Shown piece by piece: positions 1-8,919 of a DNA stretch of 64,000 bases. The notes under the pieces were generated by a model that was given only the letters and a program-made list of their open reading frames with translations, was not told the DNA's origin and did no database searches. Every line of letters starts with the position of its first letter. Position 1 is the stretch's first letter. The translations under genes were made by a program, and so were the position numbers. Source of the DNA: Chryseosolibacter histidinae (GTDB lineage: Bacteria; Bacteroidota; Bacteroidia; Cytophagales; Cyclobacteriaceae); NCBI RefSeq assembly GCF_018598225.1, contig NZ_JAHESF010000003.1, forward strand, positions 186,001-250,000, written 5' to 3'.

Positions 1-30
1 TTCTTCCAAGATTCTCCAGTGCTTGAAGAG

Positions 31-48
31 GTGCCCCGCGTGGGGCAC
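31..48. repeat. Short perfect hairpin
   Basis: GTGCCCC and GGGGCAC form a perfect 7-bp stem around a GCGT loop. It lies about 106 nt downstream of the integrase stop codon, which is read on the minus strand, so it could be part of that transcript's 3' end. No T-run follows on either strand, so a simple intrinsic terminator is not well supported. Bases 1-153 hold no convincing gene. Confidence 0.4.
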
Positions 49-153
49 ATAAAGTATGATAAAGCACAAGGCCCCGTGGAAAACCACATCCTTGCTTTCA
101 AGATAAGTGTTAATTCTGTTATGTATTGGCTAGGTGATTGCTTGTGACTGTAT

Positions 154-1392
154 TCATGCCGTGGCAGCGTCGCCCGACCTCGAATCAAGCTTATTCCTCA
201 ACGCCTTCATATCATCGCTGATCTTTCTATCCAAAATCTTCGCATACTGCTGCGTTGTGCGCAGGCTCCGGTGGCCCAGCATCTTGCTCACCGTTTCAAT
301 GGGCACGCCGTTGGTCAGCGTTACAGTTGTGGCAAAAGTATGCCTGGCACAATGGAAGGTTAGCTCCTTGTTGATCTCACATCGCTCAGCAATCTCTTTC
401 AGATACTCGTTCATCTTGGCGTTGCTGATCACGGGCAACAGCTTTCCCTCGTTCACACACTGCGGATGAGTCCTGTATTTCTCCAATATCCTGAGCGCTG
501 CAGGTAAGATCGGGAGCCGCGTTGTGGCTTCCGTTTTCACGCGCTCGGTGTAGATCCACTGCTCACCGTCAATACCAGTAACAATATCAGCTCTTGTCAG
601 CTTTTTTACATCGGCATAAGCCAGGCCGGTATAACAGCTGAACACGAAAATATCTCGCACACTGGTGAGGCGATCCGATAGAAAAGTTTTTTCTATGATG
701 CGGTCCAGTTCATCCTGCAAGAGAAACGCCCTGTTGGTGTCATGTATCCTGATCTTGAAGCTGATGAACGGGTCTTTCTCGATCCAGTTATTGGCTACAC
801 ATTGGCGCACAATCGTCTTCAGCTTCTTGATGATCCCCATCGCGGTATTGTGATCAACGTTCCTCACTGTCTTCAAAAAGAACTCATAGTCGGTGATGAA
901 CTGATACTTCAGATCGCGGAGTGGCACATCACCTTTCTGCTGATGCTTTAGAAATGCTTCGAGCGAAGAGAGCGCCGCCTTGTATCTTTTAAGCGTTCCT
1001 TGTGCATAGCCTCTCCCGACAAGCGCAGCCACCTGCTGCACATGATGACTGTAAACTTCCAGAAGTGTTTTACCGATCTCTTCTTTTCCAAGCAGCTTGT
1101 TCCTGATCAGGTTGGCCGTTACATCAATTCCTTTGTTGAGCAGTTCGCGCTGTGCTTCATAGATCTTTGATTGCAGCGTTTCAAGAAAGCTGTTGAGCTG
1201 TCGCGTTTCTTCTTTCTTGAGGCCTGTTGCACGACCGGCTTTTTGATTCCACTTCGAAGGGTCCCACTCGCGTTGTGTACTGAACTCAGTTCTTTTTCCA
1301 TCAACCGTGAGGCGGAGATAAATTGGAAGATCGCCACTCACATACGTTCCACGCTTCTTCAGGTAGAAATGAATTTTCAGTGTCTTGTTCAT
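154..1392 (-). CDS. Site-specific tyrosine recombinase (integrase), IntDOT-like
   Basis: DNA integrase expected to integrate and excise a mobile element at an attachment site. The 412 residues follow the Bacteroidota integrase plan: an N-terminal arm-binding domain (about 1-95), a SAM-like core-binding domain (about 105-205) and the catalytic domain (about 220-395). Visible catalytic residues are K286, H347 and R350 in the HCARHTF box, H374 in LGHRS and the nucleophile Y383. The usual first catalytic arginine is absent: the box reads TGLAYADV around residues 255-262, as is known for IntDOT relatives. The gene lies beside the 3' end of tRNA-Lys and reads away from it, so the element it belongs to should extend left, beyond the window. 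Family call is firm; which element it moves is unknown. Confidence 0.93.
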   Translation of the reverse strand: MNKTLKIHFYLKKRGTYVSGDLPIYLRLTVDGKRTEFSTQREWDPSKWNQKAGRATGLKKEETRQLNSFLETLQSKIYEAQRELLNKGIDVTANLIRNKLLGKEEIGKTLLEVYSHHVQQVAALVGRGYAQGTLKRYKAALSSLEAFLKHQQKGDVPLRDLKYQFITDYEFFLKTVRNVDHNTAMGIIKKLKTIVRQCVANNWIEKDPFISFKIRIHDTNRAFLLQDELDRIIEKTFLSDRLTSVRDIFVFSCYTGLAYADVKKLTRADIVTGIDGEQWIYTERVKTEATTRLPILPAALRILEKYRTHPQCVNEGKLLPVISNAKMNEYLKEIAERCEINKELTFHCARHTFATTVTLTNGVPIETVSKMLGHRSLRTTQQYAKILDRKISDDMKALRNKLDSRSGDAATA

Positions 1393-1493
1393 AACAGAAA
1401 CTTTTAAGGTTAATAATAAATTTCGCCTGACGTTCCTGCACTTTCAAGATGTTCACTGAGTGAACTAGTTGACACTGAACAAATTGATACCTC

Positions 1494-1558
1494 AATCGAG
1501 AGCAGATTTTTCCGAATGCATGCTGCTCTCGATTTGCTCTCGATTCAATTGAGAACAG
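1494..1558. promoter_or_regulatory. Cluster of four 12-bp sites between integrase and tRNA-Lys
   Basis: The 12-mer AATCGAGAGCAG occurs at 1494-1505. Its reverse complement is at 1523-1534 (exact) and 1534-1545 (one mismatch). A diverged forward copy, AATTGAGAACAG, is at 1547-1558. The cluster sits in the integrase upstream region, between the gene and the tRNA att site. By analogy with lambda and CTnDOT att regions these could be arm-type integrase sites or excisionase/repressor sites. The repeats are seen directly; the role is inferred. Confidence 0.6.
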
Positions 1559-1583
1559 ATGAATAAAACGGTATGCGTAAAAA

Positions 1584-1620
1584 GCAAAAAAGCCCACAAA
1601 AACATTGTTTTGTGAGCTTT
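1584..1620 (-). terminator. Intrinsic terminator of tRNA-Lys
   Basis: Read on the minus strand, AAGCTCACAAAA pairs with TTTTTGTGGGCTT around a short CAATG loop and is followed by a T-rich tract. It begins about 25 nt after the tRNA 3' end, as expected for a tRNA terminator. It separates tRNA transcription from the integrase region. Confidence 0.75.
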
Positions 1621-1644
1621 CGAGTGTTTTGGTTTGTCAACCTG

Positions 1645-1717
1645 TGATCCCGCTGGGATTCGAACCCAGGACCCTTACATTAAAAGTGTAATGCTCTACC
1701 AGCTGAGCTACGAGATC
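1645..1717 (-). tRNA. tRNA-Lys (anticodon TTT)
   Basis: A complete 73-nt cloverleaf. The acceptor stem GATCTCG/CGGGATC has one G-U pair and discriminator A; the D arm is GCTC...GAGC. The anticodon stem TTACA/TGTAA encloses loop CTTTTAA (anticodon TTT), and the T arm is CTGGG-TTCGAAT-CCCAG. CCA is not encoded. Its 3' end faces the integrase gene, so it is the probable integration site; the tRNA is intact, as usual when an element restores the 3' end. Confidence 0.97.
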
Positions 1718-1823
1718 TTAACCTTGTTTTAACTTTCTCTAACGCCCTGGTGTGCTTTAGAGACCTCAATCCTTGCCTTATTTATGGGCTTTTCCGTAAT
1801 TGAGGCCACAAAGGTAACAGGAT

Positions 1824-2567
1824 ATGAAAAAAATGCAAAGGGGGTATTTAAAATTTCTTGCCGGTTTTATCATTCTTTCTGCTTCGCTGCCCCACTCTTT
1901 CGCTCAAACCTCCTCCTTCCGCCTCAAAACAGCCGATTCGCTCTTCCAGGCCAAACAATACACCCAATCTTTTGAACATTACGAGGAAATCCTCAAACAA
2001 AAACAATATACCCCCGCCATGCTGCTCAAAATGGCCTATATCCAGGAAGGCCTCGGGCATACCGGCCAGTCGCTCTACTACCTCAACCTCTATTATACAG
2101 CCTCGCACGATAATTCGGCGCTGGAGAAGATGACAGAGCTGGCCACCAAGTACAACCTCGAAGGTTACGAAACTTCCGATACCGATAATTTCCTGTCGTT
2201 CTACCACGACTACCATGTGCACATCAGCATGGCCCTGGCCGCCATCATGATCCTGATGCTCAGCCTCTCCGCTTATACCAGGCTCAGGCTGAAACGAAGA
2301 CCCATCGCCTCATTTTCTATCCTCTCCATTCTTGTGATTGTGCTGGCAGGCCATCTCTATTTCGGCCAGAGCCTTGAAACGGCTATCGTCACCAACCCCT
2401 CCACCTACGTTATGAGCGGACCCTCTGCCGCCTCCTCTGTGCTGGAGGTTATCGGCGACGGACACCGCGTCAGCATCCTGGGCCAGAAAGACGTATGGCT
2501 GAAAGTGAGCTGGGATGGCAACATCGGCTACATCAAAGAGAATTCACTGCTGCCCGTGAAATTGTAA
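1824..2567 (+). CDS. TPR and SH3-like domain membrane protein
   Basis: A 247-residue envelope protein. A signal peptide ends near residue 27 (AQT). TPR-like helices at about 30-105 include the segment KQYTQSFEHYEEIL. Two transmembrane segments follow at about 130-150 and 160-180, and a C-terminal bacterial SH3-like region (about 190-247) ends in GNIGYIKENSLLPV. The layout resembles BatE-type proteins of Bacteroidota Bat operons, but no Bat partners are adjacent, so the function is open. The gene converges with the large T9SS cargo on the other strand, leaving only 2 bp between stop codons. Confidence 0.8.
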   Translation: MKKMQRGYLKFLAGFIILSASLPHSFAQTSSFRLKTADSLFQAKQYTQSFEHYEEILKQKQYTPAMLLKMAYIQEGLGHTGQSLYYLNLYYTASHDNSALEKMTELATKYNLEGYETSDTDNFLSFYHDYHVHISMALAAIMILMLSLSAYTRLRLKRRPIASFSILSILVIVLAGHLYFGQSLETAIVTNPSTYVMSGPSAASSVLEVIGDGHRVSILGQKDVWLKVSWDGNIGYIKENSLLPVKL

Positions 2568-2569
2568 AC

Positions 2570-5296
2570 CTAGTTGCGCAGGGTAATGCTTCCCTTGTAC
2601 TCCTTGTGACTGTACTTCAGGGTATAGAAGTACACACCCGCGGCCTCGCTCTGCGGGTACCACCTGAAATCGCGGCTCTTGCTCTCGTAAACTTCCTTAC
2701 CCCAGCGGTTGTAGATGTGCACGCTCACGAATTTTCCGATGCAGTTGTCGGGCGGGAGAATGCTTACCAGCGCTCCTGAGTCAGTTTCTTCGCGCACCAT
2801 GGCAAAAAATTCATTATAGGCATCGCCATTCGGGGTGATGATGTTGGGTGGTATGAAATCTTCGCTGCGGCTTTCTATGTCGGCGATGTTGAGATTAACC
2901 TCCAGGGTATCGGCCTTTATATTGAAGCAGCGGTCGTCTACGGCCCTGAACGCAAACGTATAGCTGTTGCGATATAAGGCATTTTCAAAGATGGAACAGT
3001 CGGGCAGCCACGAGAAAGTGGTCTGGGCCGATCCGATGCCTTCTGCCGGGGCAAACAGATATCCACGGGGCTCAACGTTTCCGGTAGCTTCCACGAGCTC
3101 GATGCGCACGCCGTCAACGGGCTGGTTATTATCGTCTGTTGCTGTGAGCGCCAGGGAGATCTGCTGACCGAGAATAATACTCTGCTCCCGGTTGATGAAA
3201 GTAAGGTCGGGGTTGGTGTTGGTCACCGTCAGCAGCGGCTTCAGGTTATCGGGTGGCGCCACATGCACATTCACGGTGAGGGTATCGGCTTTGTAGACCC
3301 GGCATTTGTTGTTGTCGTCAACCAGAATAAAACGAAGGGGAAAGTCCTGCTTCTGCAACGGATTCACGTTGTTGCAGAGAATGCTCCAGTCGTAGGGAGA
3401 GGTAACATTGCCAGGCTTTGTATCTCCCGGGAAGATCATGCTATACTGCGCGAGCGTAAATCCATCACCTTCAGCCTTGAGCACAAGCTTATCGTTGTCG
3501 GCATCAGTTCCTGAAACATTGAAGTGTAACGATTCAAAAACTTTACGCGAAATGGTATTGGGAGGAAGTTGACCGGGTGGCAAGTCTGTGCTGATGACAG
3601 GGTCGGCGTTGGGCGGCAGCGTGATGTTGAGCTTGAAATTCAGCGTGTCAGGATCTTTCAGGTCGCAGAGGTCGTGGTCTTCTACCAGGAAGCGGAGATT
3701 GAATTCTGTCTGATTGGTAAAATCAAACACGGTACAGTTAGGGTCCCAGGTAAATTCAGCGGGCAACCTGTTGCCTACCTGGGGCGTGGTTTTGAAAGTC
3801 ATGCCCGCCTGTGCAAAATTAAATACGGGCGGCTGCATCACCATAAACATGTCCATGGCGTCACCATCGGCATCAACTGCGTCAACAGCCCACGTCTGCT
3901 TTGGCGACCCTTCAGGGTAGGTGGCTGATACATCATTCGTGATCACAAACCTCGGCTTGGCGTTGTCGGGAGGTTCTACGGTCACCGTGATCTTCAAAGT
4001 ATCGGTAAGCGGAAGGCTGCACGCATCATCGTATGCAACGATACCTACCTGGTAGGGGCCTCCTCCTGCAGTGAGCGGACACTTATCGAAACAGATATTA
4101 AAATCTACCGTGCTGCCGTTGAGGAGCACTGCATTTTTAACTGAAGGCAGAATGCTGGTGAGGTCTTTCTTGAATCCCAGCGCAATCGCTTTGATGGTCA
4201 CACGCTCACGATAATTATCTTTCGGATTTGTCGATGGTTTCGAAGAGTCGAGATCTGATACCCGTACCTGGATGCACCGGTCGCCATCAGGCACATCGTT
4301 GGCGAATGTGACGTTCATGTTCTCATCCCATATAAAACCAGCGTCGGCCGATCTTTTTCCCAATATCTGCGGGGGATCTGCCTGCGGGCATCCATCCACC
4401 ACCAGCATCTGAAAATCTCTTCTGATCTCGCCGATCTTCACACCATCGCGGTATTCGTCACACTTCACGGCAAAAACATAAAGCCCCTGCGAGGTTGGCG
4501 TAACCGTGAGCATACCATCGCGGCTGATCCTGAGGTCAGGGTTGCCATTCATGATGTTTTGCATGCCATATCCGGGTTTCCATCTTACCTCCGGATAGGG
4601 CGCGGGACGCAAAGGCGGAAAGCTCTCCGAACTATGGGTGCTGAGGGGCACCACCAGACTGTATACCAGAGAATCACCGTCATCGTCCGTACCCCCGAAA
4701 TCTGCGTAGTACGGTTTGTAAGGACAGGCGTAATCGTTCAGCGGAGGAAAAAGCCTGGGCGAAGAGTTAATAAAAGCCGTGTTGTTTTTTACTACGGGCG
4801 GAAAGTGCAGGTAAAAAGTCTGGCCGGCAGCGTTCTGGAAGTTAGGGTTATTGACATTCGGTGGTTGCTCGCTCACAATGTTGTGGATCACATAGTTCCG
4901 GCAGCAGCGCTCCCAGATCACATAATAACCATCAGGGCTGTTATACTGGCTGGCCGGAAGTGTGAGCTCAGCGGAGTACACCAGCTTATCGGTGCGGATC
5001 TCGCCGCTGGAACATTCAGGCTGCGTGTAGCTTACCCTTGTTTTTATGGGGTTCGCCAGTGTGACAAAACGCATGAACACATTGTCGGATTTCCGGAAAA
5101 TGGCCACGGTTATGGTCGGTTCCTCTACCTCCGGAGGCCGGGTAAAAGTATTATTGTTGAGGTCAAAATAATAGATGAGGCTCAGCCTGAAACGGTAGTT
5201 GCCGAGGTGCACCAGCTCAAACTCTCCTCCAACGATGTGTGACGCTACGACGGGAAAAGCAAGCAGGCAAAAAACAATCAGAATTATCTTTTTCAT
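2570..5296 (-). CDS. Large secreted protein with T9SS type-B (gliding motility-associated) C-terminal domain
   Basis: A 908-residue exported protein that starts with a clear signal peptide (MKKIILIVFCLLAFPVVAS). The body is a chain of beta-sandwich, PKD/cadherin-like segments. Motifs of the type DADGD and DADNDK near 480 and 600, and repeated phrases such as DTLNFKLNITLPPNADP and DTLTVNVHVAPPDN, suggest three or more related modules. The last about 85 residues hold the type-B sorting signature: IITPNGDAYNEFF, VHIYNRWGKEVYES and a final YKGSITL. Such proteins are secreted through the T9SS and often linked to gliding or surface adhesion. No enzymatic domain was seen. Class is firm, ligand unknown. 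Confidence 0.9.
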   Translation of the reverse strand: MKKIILIVFCLLAFPVVASHIVGGEFELVHLGNYRFRLSLIYYFDLNNNTFTRPPEVEEPTITVAIFRKSDNVFMRFVTLANPIKTRVSYTQPECSSGEIRTDKLVYSAELTLPASQYNSPDGYYVIWERCCRNYVIHNIVSEQPPNVNNPNFQNAAGQTFYLHFPPVVKNNTAFINSSPRLFPPLNDYACPYKPYYADFGGTDDDGDSLVYSLVVPLSTHSSESFPPLRPAPYPEVRWKPGYGMQNIMNGNPDLRISRDGMLTVTPTSQGLYVFAVKCDEYRDGVKIGEIRRDFQMLVVDGCPQADPPQILGKRSADAGFIWDENMNVTFANDVPDGDRCIQVRVSDLDSSKPSTNPKDNYRERVTIKAIALGFKKDLTSILPSVKNAVLLNGSTVDFNICFDKCPLTAGGGPYQVGIVAYDDACSLPLTDTLKITVTVEPPDNAKPRFVITNDVSATYPEGSPKQTWAVDAVDADGDAMDMFMVMQPPVFNFAQAGMTFKTTPQVGNRLPAEFTWDPNCTVFDFTNQTEFNLRFLVEDHDLCDLKDPDTLNFKLNITLPPNADPVISTDLPPGQLPPNTISRKVFESLHFNVSGTDADNDKLVLKAEGDGFTLAQYSMIFPGDTKPGNVTSPYDWSILCNNVNPLQKQDFPLRFILVDDNNKCRVYKADTLTVNVHVAPPDNLKPLLTVTNTNPDLTFINREQSIILGQQISLALTATDDNNQPVDGVRIELVEATGNVEPRGYLFAPAEGIGSAQTTFSWLPDCSIFENALYRNSYTFAFRAVDDRCFNIKADTLEVNLNIADIESRSEDFIPPNIITPNGDAYNEFFAMVREETDSGALVSILPPDNCIGKFVSVHIYNRWGKEVYESKSRDFRWYPQSEAAGVYFYTLKYSHKEYKGSITLRN

Positions 5297-5428
5297 ACGC
5301 TCCCACGAACCTTAAATATAAGAAATGCCGCAAACGCTTAAAACACTCAATTATATGTAGTTTTGCAGGTTTATGTAACATTTCCAGTGATCTCTGTAGA
5401 TATAACTGGCAAAACCGGATACGATTGG

Positions 5429-6850
5429 ATGAAAAAAGGTGAGATACTTGAGAATATTGAGGTTGAAACCATGGCCTCGGAGGGTAAATGCGTGGGCAGG
5501 ATCAATGGCCAGGTGATCTTTTTGGAGGGATGTGCGCCCGGCGACATCGTAGACGCTCAGCTTACCAAGATCAAAAGCAGCTTCCTGGAAGCAACCGTTA
5601 CGCGCATTGTGAAACCTTCCCCCAACAGGTTCGAGCCCTTTTGCGTGCATTTCGGCCTGTGTGGTGGCTGTTCATGGCAGCACATTCAATATCAGGAACA
5701 GCTTCAGTACAAGCAGAAGCAGGTGACCGATAATCTTGAGCGCATCGGCGGCCTCACCCTGCCTCCGGTCACGCCTATTTTTCCTTCGGCAAAAACAAGG
5801 TTCTACCGGAACAAGCTCGATTACACATTCTCGGCGCAGCGATGGTTTACCAAAGAAGAGCTGGCTGCGGCGAATGGCAATCCCATCCCACCCGAGCCGG
5901 TGCTGGGCTACCACATACCGCGTAAATACGACCGTGTTTTTGATGTGAAGGAATGCCACCTTCAGCCCGATCCTTCCAATGCCATCAGGCTGGCTGCCAA
6001 AGATGAAGCACTGAAGCACAACATTCCATTTTTCGACCTGCGCAAACAGATCGGGTTTCTGCGAACGCTCACCATCCGCACGGCCAATACCGGTGAGGTG
6101 ATGGTGATCCTGCAGGTGACGTACGACAAAATGGAATGGATCGAAAAGATCCTCACACGACTCGAAAGAGATTTTCCGCAGATCACCTCTTTCCAGTACG
6201 TGATCAATGGAAAGAAGAACGACACCTTCGCAGACCTGAACATCGAATGCTGGAAAGGAAACCCCTACATCACTGAAAAGATGCCGAGGCCCGACGGTTC
6301 CGGTGACCTTCAGTTCAGGGTTGGCCCGAAGTCGTTTTACCAAACCAACTCAGACCAGGCCTACGAGCTATACCGCCTCGCCTGGGAGCTGGCGCAGCTG
6401 CAGCCGCACGAGCTGGTCTATGACCTTTACACCGGTACCGGCACCATTGCCAATTTCGTGGCAGGCCATGCTAAAAAAGTGGTCGGACTTGAATATGTGC
6501 AGGAGGCTATCGCCGATGCCAAGATAAACTCACAGATCAACAACATCGGCAATACAGATTTTTATGCAGGCGATATCAAAAATCTGCTCAACGACAGTTT
6601 TTTACAGCAGCATGGCAGGCCCGATGTGATCATCACCGATCCACCCCGCGCCGGCATGCACGAAGACGTTACCCGTATGATCCTGAAAGCTGAACCCAAG
6701 CGGATCGTCTACGTGAGCTGCGGCCCTGCCACACAAGCACGCGACCTGAAGATCCTCTCCGAAAAATACCGGATCACCGCCGTACAACCGGTGGATATGT
6801 TCCCGCATACCATGCATGTGGAGAATATCGCGGCGTTGGTGAAGGTCTGA
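5429..6850 (+). CDS. rlmD: 23S rRNA (uracil-1939-C5)-methyltransferase
   Basis: SAM-dependent RNA uridine methyltransferase of the RlmD/RumA family. From the chosen ATG it has 473 residues: an N-terminal TRAM RNA-binding domain (about 1-60), iron-sulphur ligands C72, C78, C81 and C176, a SAM-binding motif DLYTGTGTI (332-340), the DPPRAG box (404-409) and catalytic C431 in VSCGPAT. An in-frame ATG at 5363 would add 22 residues not expected in the family, so 5429 is preferred. It is divergent from the T9SS cargo upstream and convergent with the protease downstream. The family also contains RlmCD-type enzymes that modify more than one uridine, so the exact target is inferred. Confidence 0.93.
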   Translation: MKKGEILENIEVETMASEGKCVGRINGQVIFLEGCAPGDIVDAQLTKIKSSFLEATVTRIVKPSPNRFEPFCVHFGLCGGCSWQHIQYQEQLQYKQKQVTDNLERIGGLTLPPVTPIFPSAKTRFYRNKLDYTFSAQRWFTKEELAAANGNPIPPEPVLGYHIPRKYDRVFDVKECHLQPDPSNAIRLAAKDEALKHNIPFFDLRKQIGFLRTLTIRTANTGEVMVILQVTYDKMEWIEKILTRLERDFPQITSFQYVINGKKNDTFADLNIECWKGNPYITEKMPRPDGSGDLQFRVGPKSFYQTNSDQAYELYRLAWELAQLQPHELVYDLYTGTGTIANFVAGHAKKVVGLEYVQEAIADAKINSQINNIGNTDFYAGDIKNLLNDSFLQQHGRPDVIITDPPRAGMHEDVTRMILKAEPKRIVYVSCGPATQARDLKILSEKYRITAVQPVDMFPHTMHVENIAALVKV

Positions 6851-6854
6851 GTTT

Positions 6855-7027
6855 GGTTGCCGGTTGCCAGTTACCGGTTGGGTGGGTTTCAGGTTAAAAG
6901 TTTAAGGTTTAAAGTTCGAGGAGTCCTCGAATCGAGAATGAACGTGATAACTACACCGGGTCGAACCGGCAACCGGAAACTGGCAACCGGCAACCAACTT
7001 GAAACTTGAAACCTCAAACCTGAAACT
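6855..7027. repeat. Iterated-word inverted repeat between convergent genes
   Basis: The arm at 6855-6879, made of GGTTGCC-type words, matches the reverse complement of 6971-6995 at 24 of 25 positions. Next to each arm lies a second word family (GTTTCAGGTT / AACTTGAAACTTG) at 6886-6915 and 6996-7027, also in inverted orientation. A perfect TCGAGGA-G-TCCTCGA palindrome lies at 6916-6930. The whole space between rlmD and the protease is made of this element. It could act as a bidirectional terminator; the same word families recur elsewhere in the window. Confidence 0.8.
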
Positions 7028-7036
7028 AACACCACC

Positions 7037-8725
7037 CTATTTCACCGCACTCTTCCCCTTAATGAGCATCGCCAGCTTCACCGCTTCCTGTGCATTCACC
7101 AAACCGCCTGTGGCGCTGAGCTGATCGAAGGGAACGACGTCTTTGGTGCCGGGTTTGGTCACTTTAAGTCCGTCGAATTTGCGGGTAGACTGCTTCAGGA
7201 TGTCTTTCACCTGCGCGGCGCTCAGTTCAGGGAAATAAGACATGAGCATCGCAGCAACGCCGCTGGTGGCGGGGCAGGCCATGCTGGTACCCTGGAGGTC
7301 TTCGTAATGATTGTCAGGTGTTGTGGAGTAGATCTTTACACCGGGTGCAAAAAGGTCTACAGACTTCTTGCCATAGTTGGAGAAAGAGCCTACGAAATTC
7401 TCATCAGCTCCCCATGAAGAAGCGCCGATCTCGAGCCAGGTCTTGGCCTGGTTTCCGTTGGCGAAATTCCTGTTCGGGAAATTGGATTCCACATCGAGGT
7501 TGTCACCGTCGTTGCCGGCCGCATGAATGAGCAGCACACCTTTCGACTCGGCATACTTCACGGCCTTGTCCACAGCTTCCTTGCCAGGAGAGAATGCTTT
7601 TCCAAAGCTCATGTTGATGATCTGTGCGCCGTTATCCGCAGCATAGATGATGGCGTTGGCAACATCCTTATCACGTTCGTCGCCATTGGGCACGGCACGC
7701 ACCGACATGATGCGCACGTTGTCGGCAATACCTTTGATACCAAGGTTGTTCTTGCGGTTGGCGCCGATAATACCGGCCACGTGTGTTCCGTGTTTCGGGT
7801 CCGGTCCTTCAACGTCGTTGTTACCGTATCCTTTCTCGTAGAGGTTGGCCGGATCGTCACCAACAACCAATCTTGAGTTAAAGCTGGTGTTGTAACCGAA
7901 CTCTACGGCTACACGGTAATGGTTGAGGCCTTCCTGCAGCTGGGTGAGGTAGAACGAAAGCTCATTCAGGAAAGCGCCGACCTCCACATCGCCCTCGATG
8001 CTTTCGAGGATCTTGGTCAGCGTTTGCTTCGCGAACGTGAGCGTGTCGTTGTCGGTGGTGATGCTGGCCAGCGACGATTTTGAGATAGGTTTTCCGGAAG
8101 CTTTTTCGAGAATGCTGTCGCAGTAGTTCAGGGTCATGTAGGCGTTGGCGTACAACTGGTACTGCTCGTTATATTGGTCATACTGCTCTTTGTTGAACTT
8201 GTAGTCGCGGTCATACTTGGCCTGCACCTTCTTCCAGTATTCATATTCCGCTTTGCTCTTCTTGGGAACGTTCTTTTCGTCCATGGACTCATACTTGGAC
8301 TTGAGGCGGGCATACTCGCGGGTAACTTCATACGTATCTTCGTTCACGTTGCCAGTGTTGCCGCCGATGAAATTCCAGCCGTGGATATCGTCTACATAAC
8401 CGTTCTTGTCATCGTCGATGCCGTTGCCGGGAATTTCGTCTTCATTCACCCACAACACATCTTTCAGGTCTTCGTGATCGATGTCGATGCCAGAATCGAT
8501 CACCGCCACCAGCACCGTGCGGGAAGGTTTTCCGCTGAGCAGTGTGGTGTAGGTCTTTTCAGCGCTTACACCCTGCACGTGGTCTGTTTCCGGGTCTTTG
8601 AGGAACCAGTCCTGGGGAACGGCCGCTGCTGTTGTATCTTCTTCCTGGGCCTGAACAGAATGTATCTGGAAGTTGAGTAAGATTGTCAGTAGAATAAGGA
8701 CAATACCGGCGCCTCTTTTCATCAT
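7037..8725 (-). CDS. Secreted subtilisin-like serine peptidase (S8 family)
   Basis: Extracytoplasmic serine endopeptidase of 562 residues with an N-terminal signal peptide (to about residue 27). The catalytic triad is visible: D77 in VIDSGID, H312 in KHGTHVAGI and S481 in GTSMACPATSG. The oxyanion-hole Asn lies in HAAGND (about 401-406). The spacing between D and H is far larger than usual: residues about 120-305 hold a charged, Tyr- and Lys-rich, probably helical insertion. No T9SS sorting domain is seen at the C terminus, which ends KLAMLIKGKSAVK. Subtilases with this long insert recur in Bacteroidota; the substrate is unknown. Confidence 0.93.
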   Translation of the reverse strand: MMKRGAGIVLILLTILLNFQIHSVQAQEEDTTAAAVPQDWFLKDPETDHVQGVSAEKTYTTLLSGKPSRTVLVAVIDSGIDIDHEDLKDVLWVNEDEIPGNGIDDDKNGYVDDIHGWNFIGGNTGNVNEDTYEVTREYARLKSKYESMDEKNVPKKSKAEYEYWKKVQAKYDRDYKFNKEQYDQYNEQYQLYANAYMTLNYCDSILEKASGKPISKSSLASITTDNDTLTFAKQTLTKILESIEGDVEVGAFLNELSFYLTQLQEGLNHYRVAVEFGYNTSFNSRLVVGDDPANLYEKGYGNNDVEGPDPKHGTHVAGIIGANRKNNLGIKGIADNVRIMSVRAVPNGDERDKDVANAIIYAADNGAQIINMSFGKAFSPGKEAVDKAVKYAESKGVLLIHAAGNDGDNLDVESNFPNRNFANGNQAKTWLEIGASSWGADENFVGSFSNYGKKSVDLFAPGVKIYSTTPDNHYEDLQGTSMACPATSGVAAMLMSYFPELSAAQVKDILKQSTRKFDGLKVTKPGTKDVVPFDQLSATGGLVNAQEAVKLAMLIKGKSAVK

Positions 8726-8919
8726 ATTTTCGATTGATTTAATTTGTTGCTAATATAAGCGTAGCGAAAATTATTCCTGAATAATTTACACGGGGGGTTT
8801 TGCACGAAAATACCTTAAAAAAGGCAAGAAATATTACTTCTGTGCTTACCGGCCGCTCTCTTGCTCATACGATAACGTAAGGCGGGGCATATTTACAATG
8901 CCACTATAATTATCTGCCT

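Noticed and set aside
154-1717. Prophage or conjugative element within the window
   Set aside because: Only the integrase and att-like region are visible; everything right of the tRNA is ordinary chromosomal content. The element body must lie to the left.
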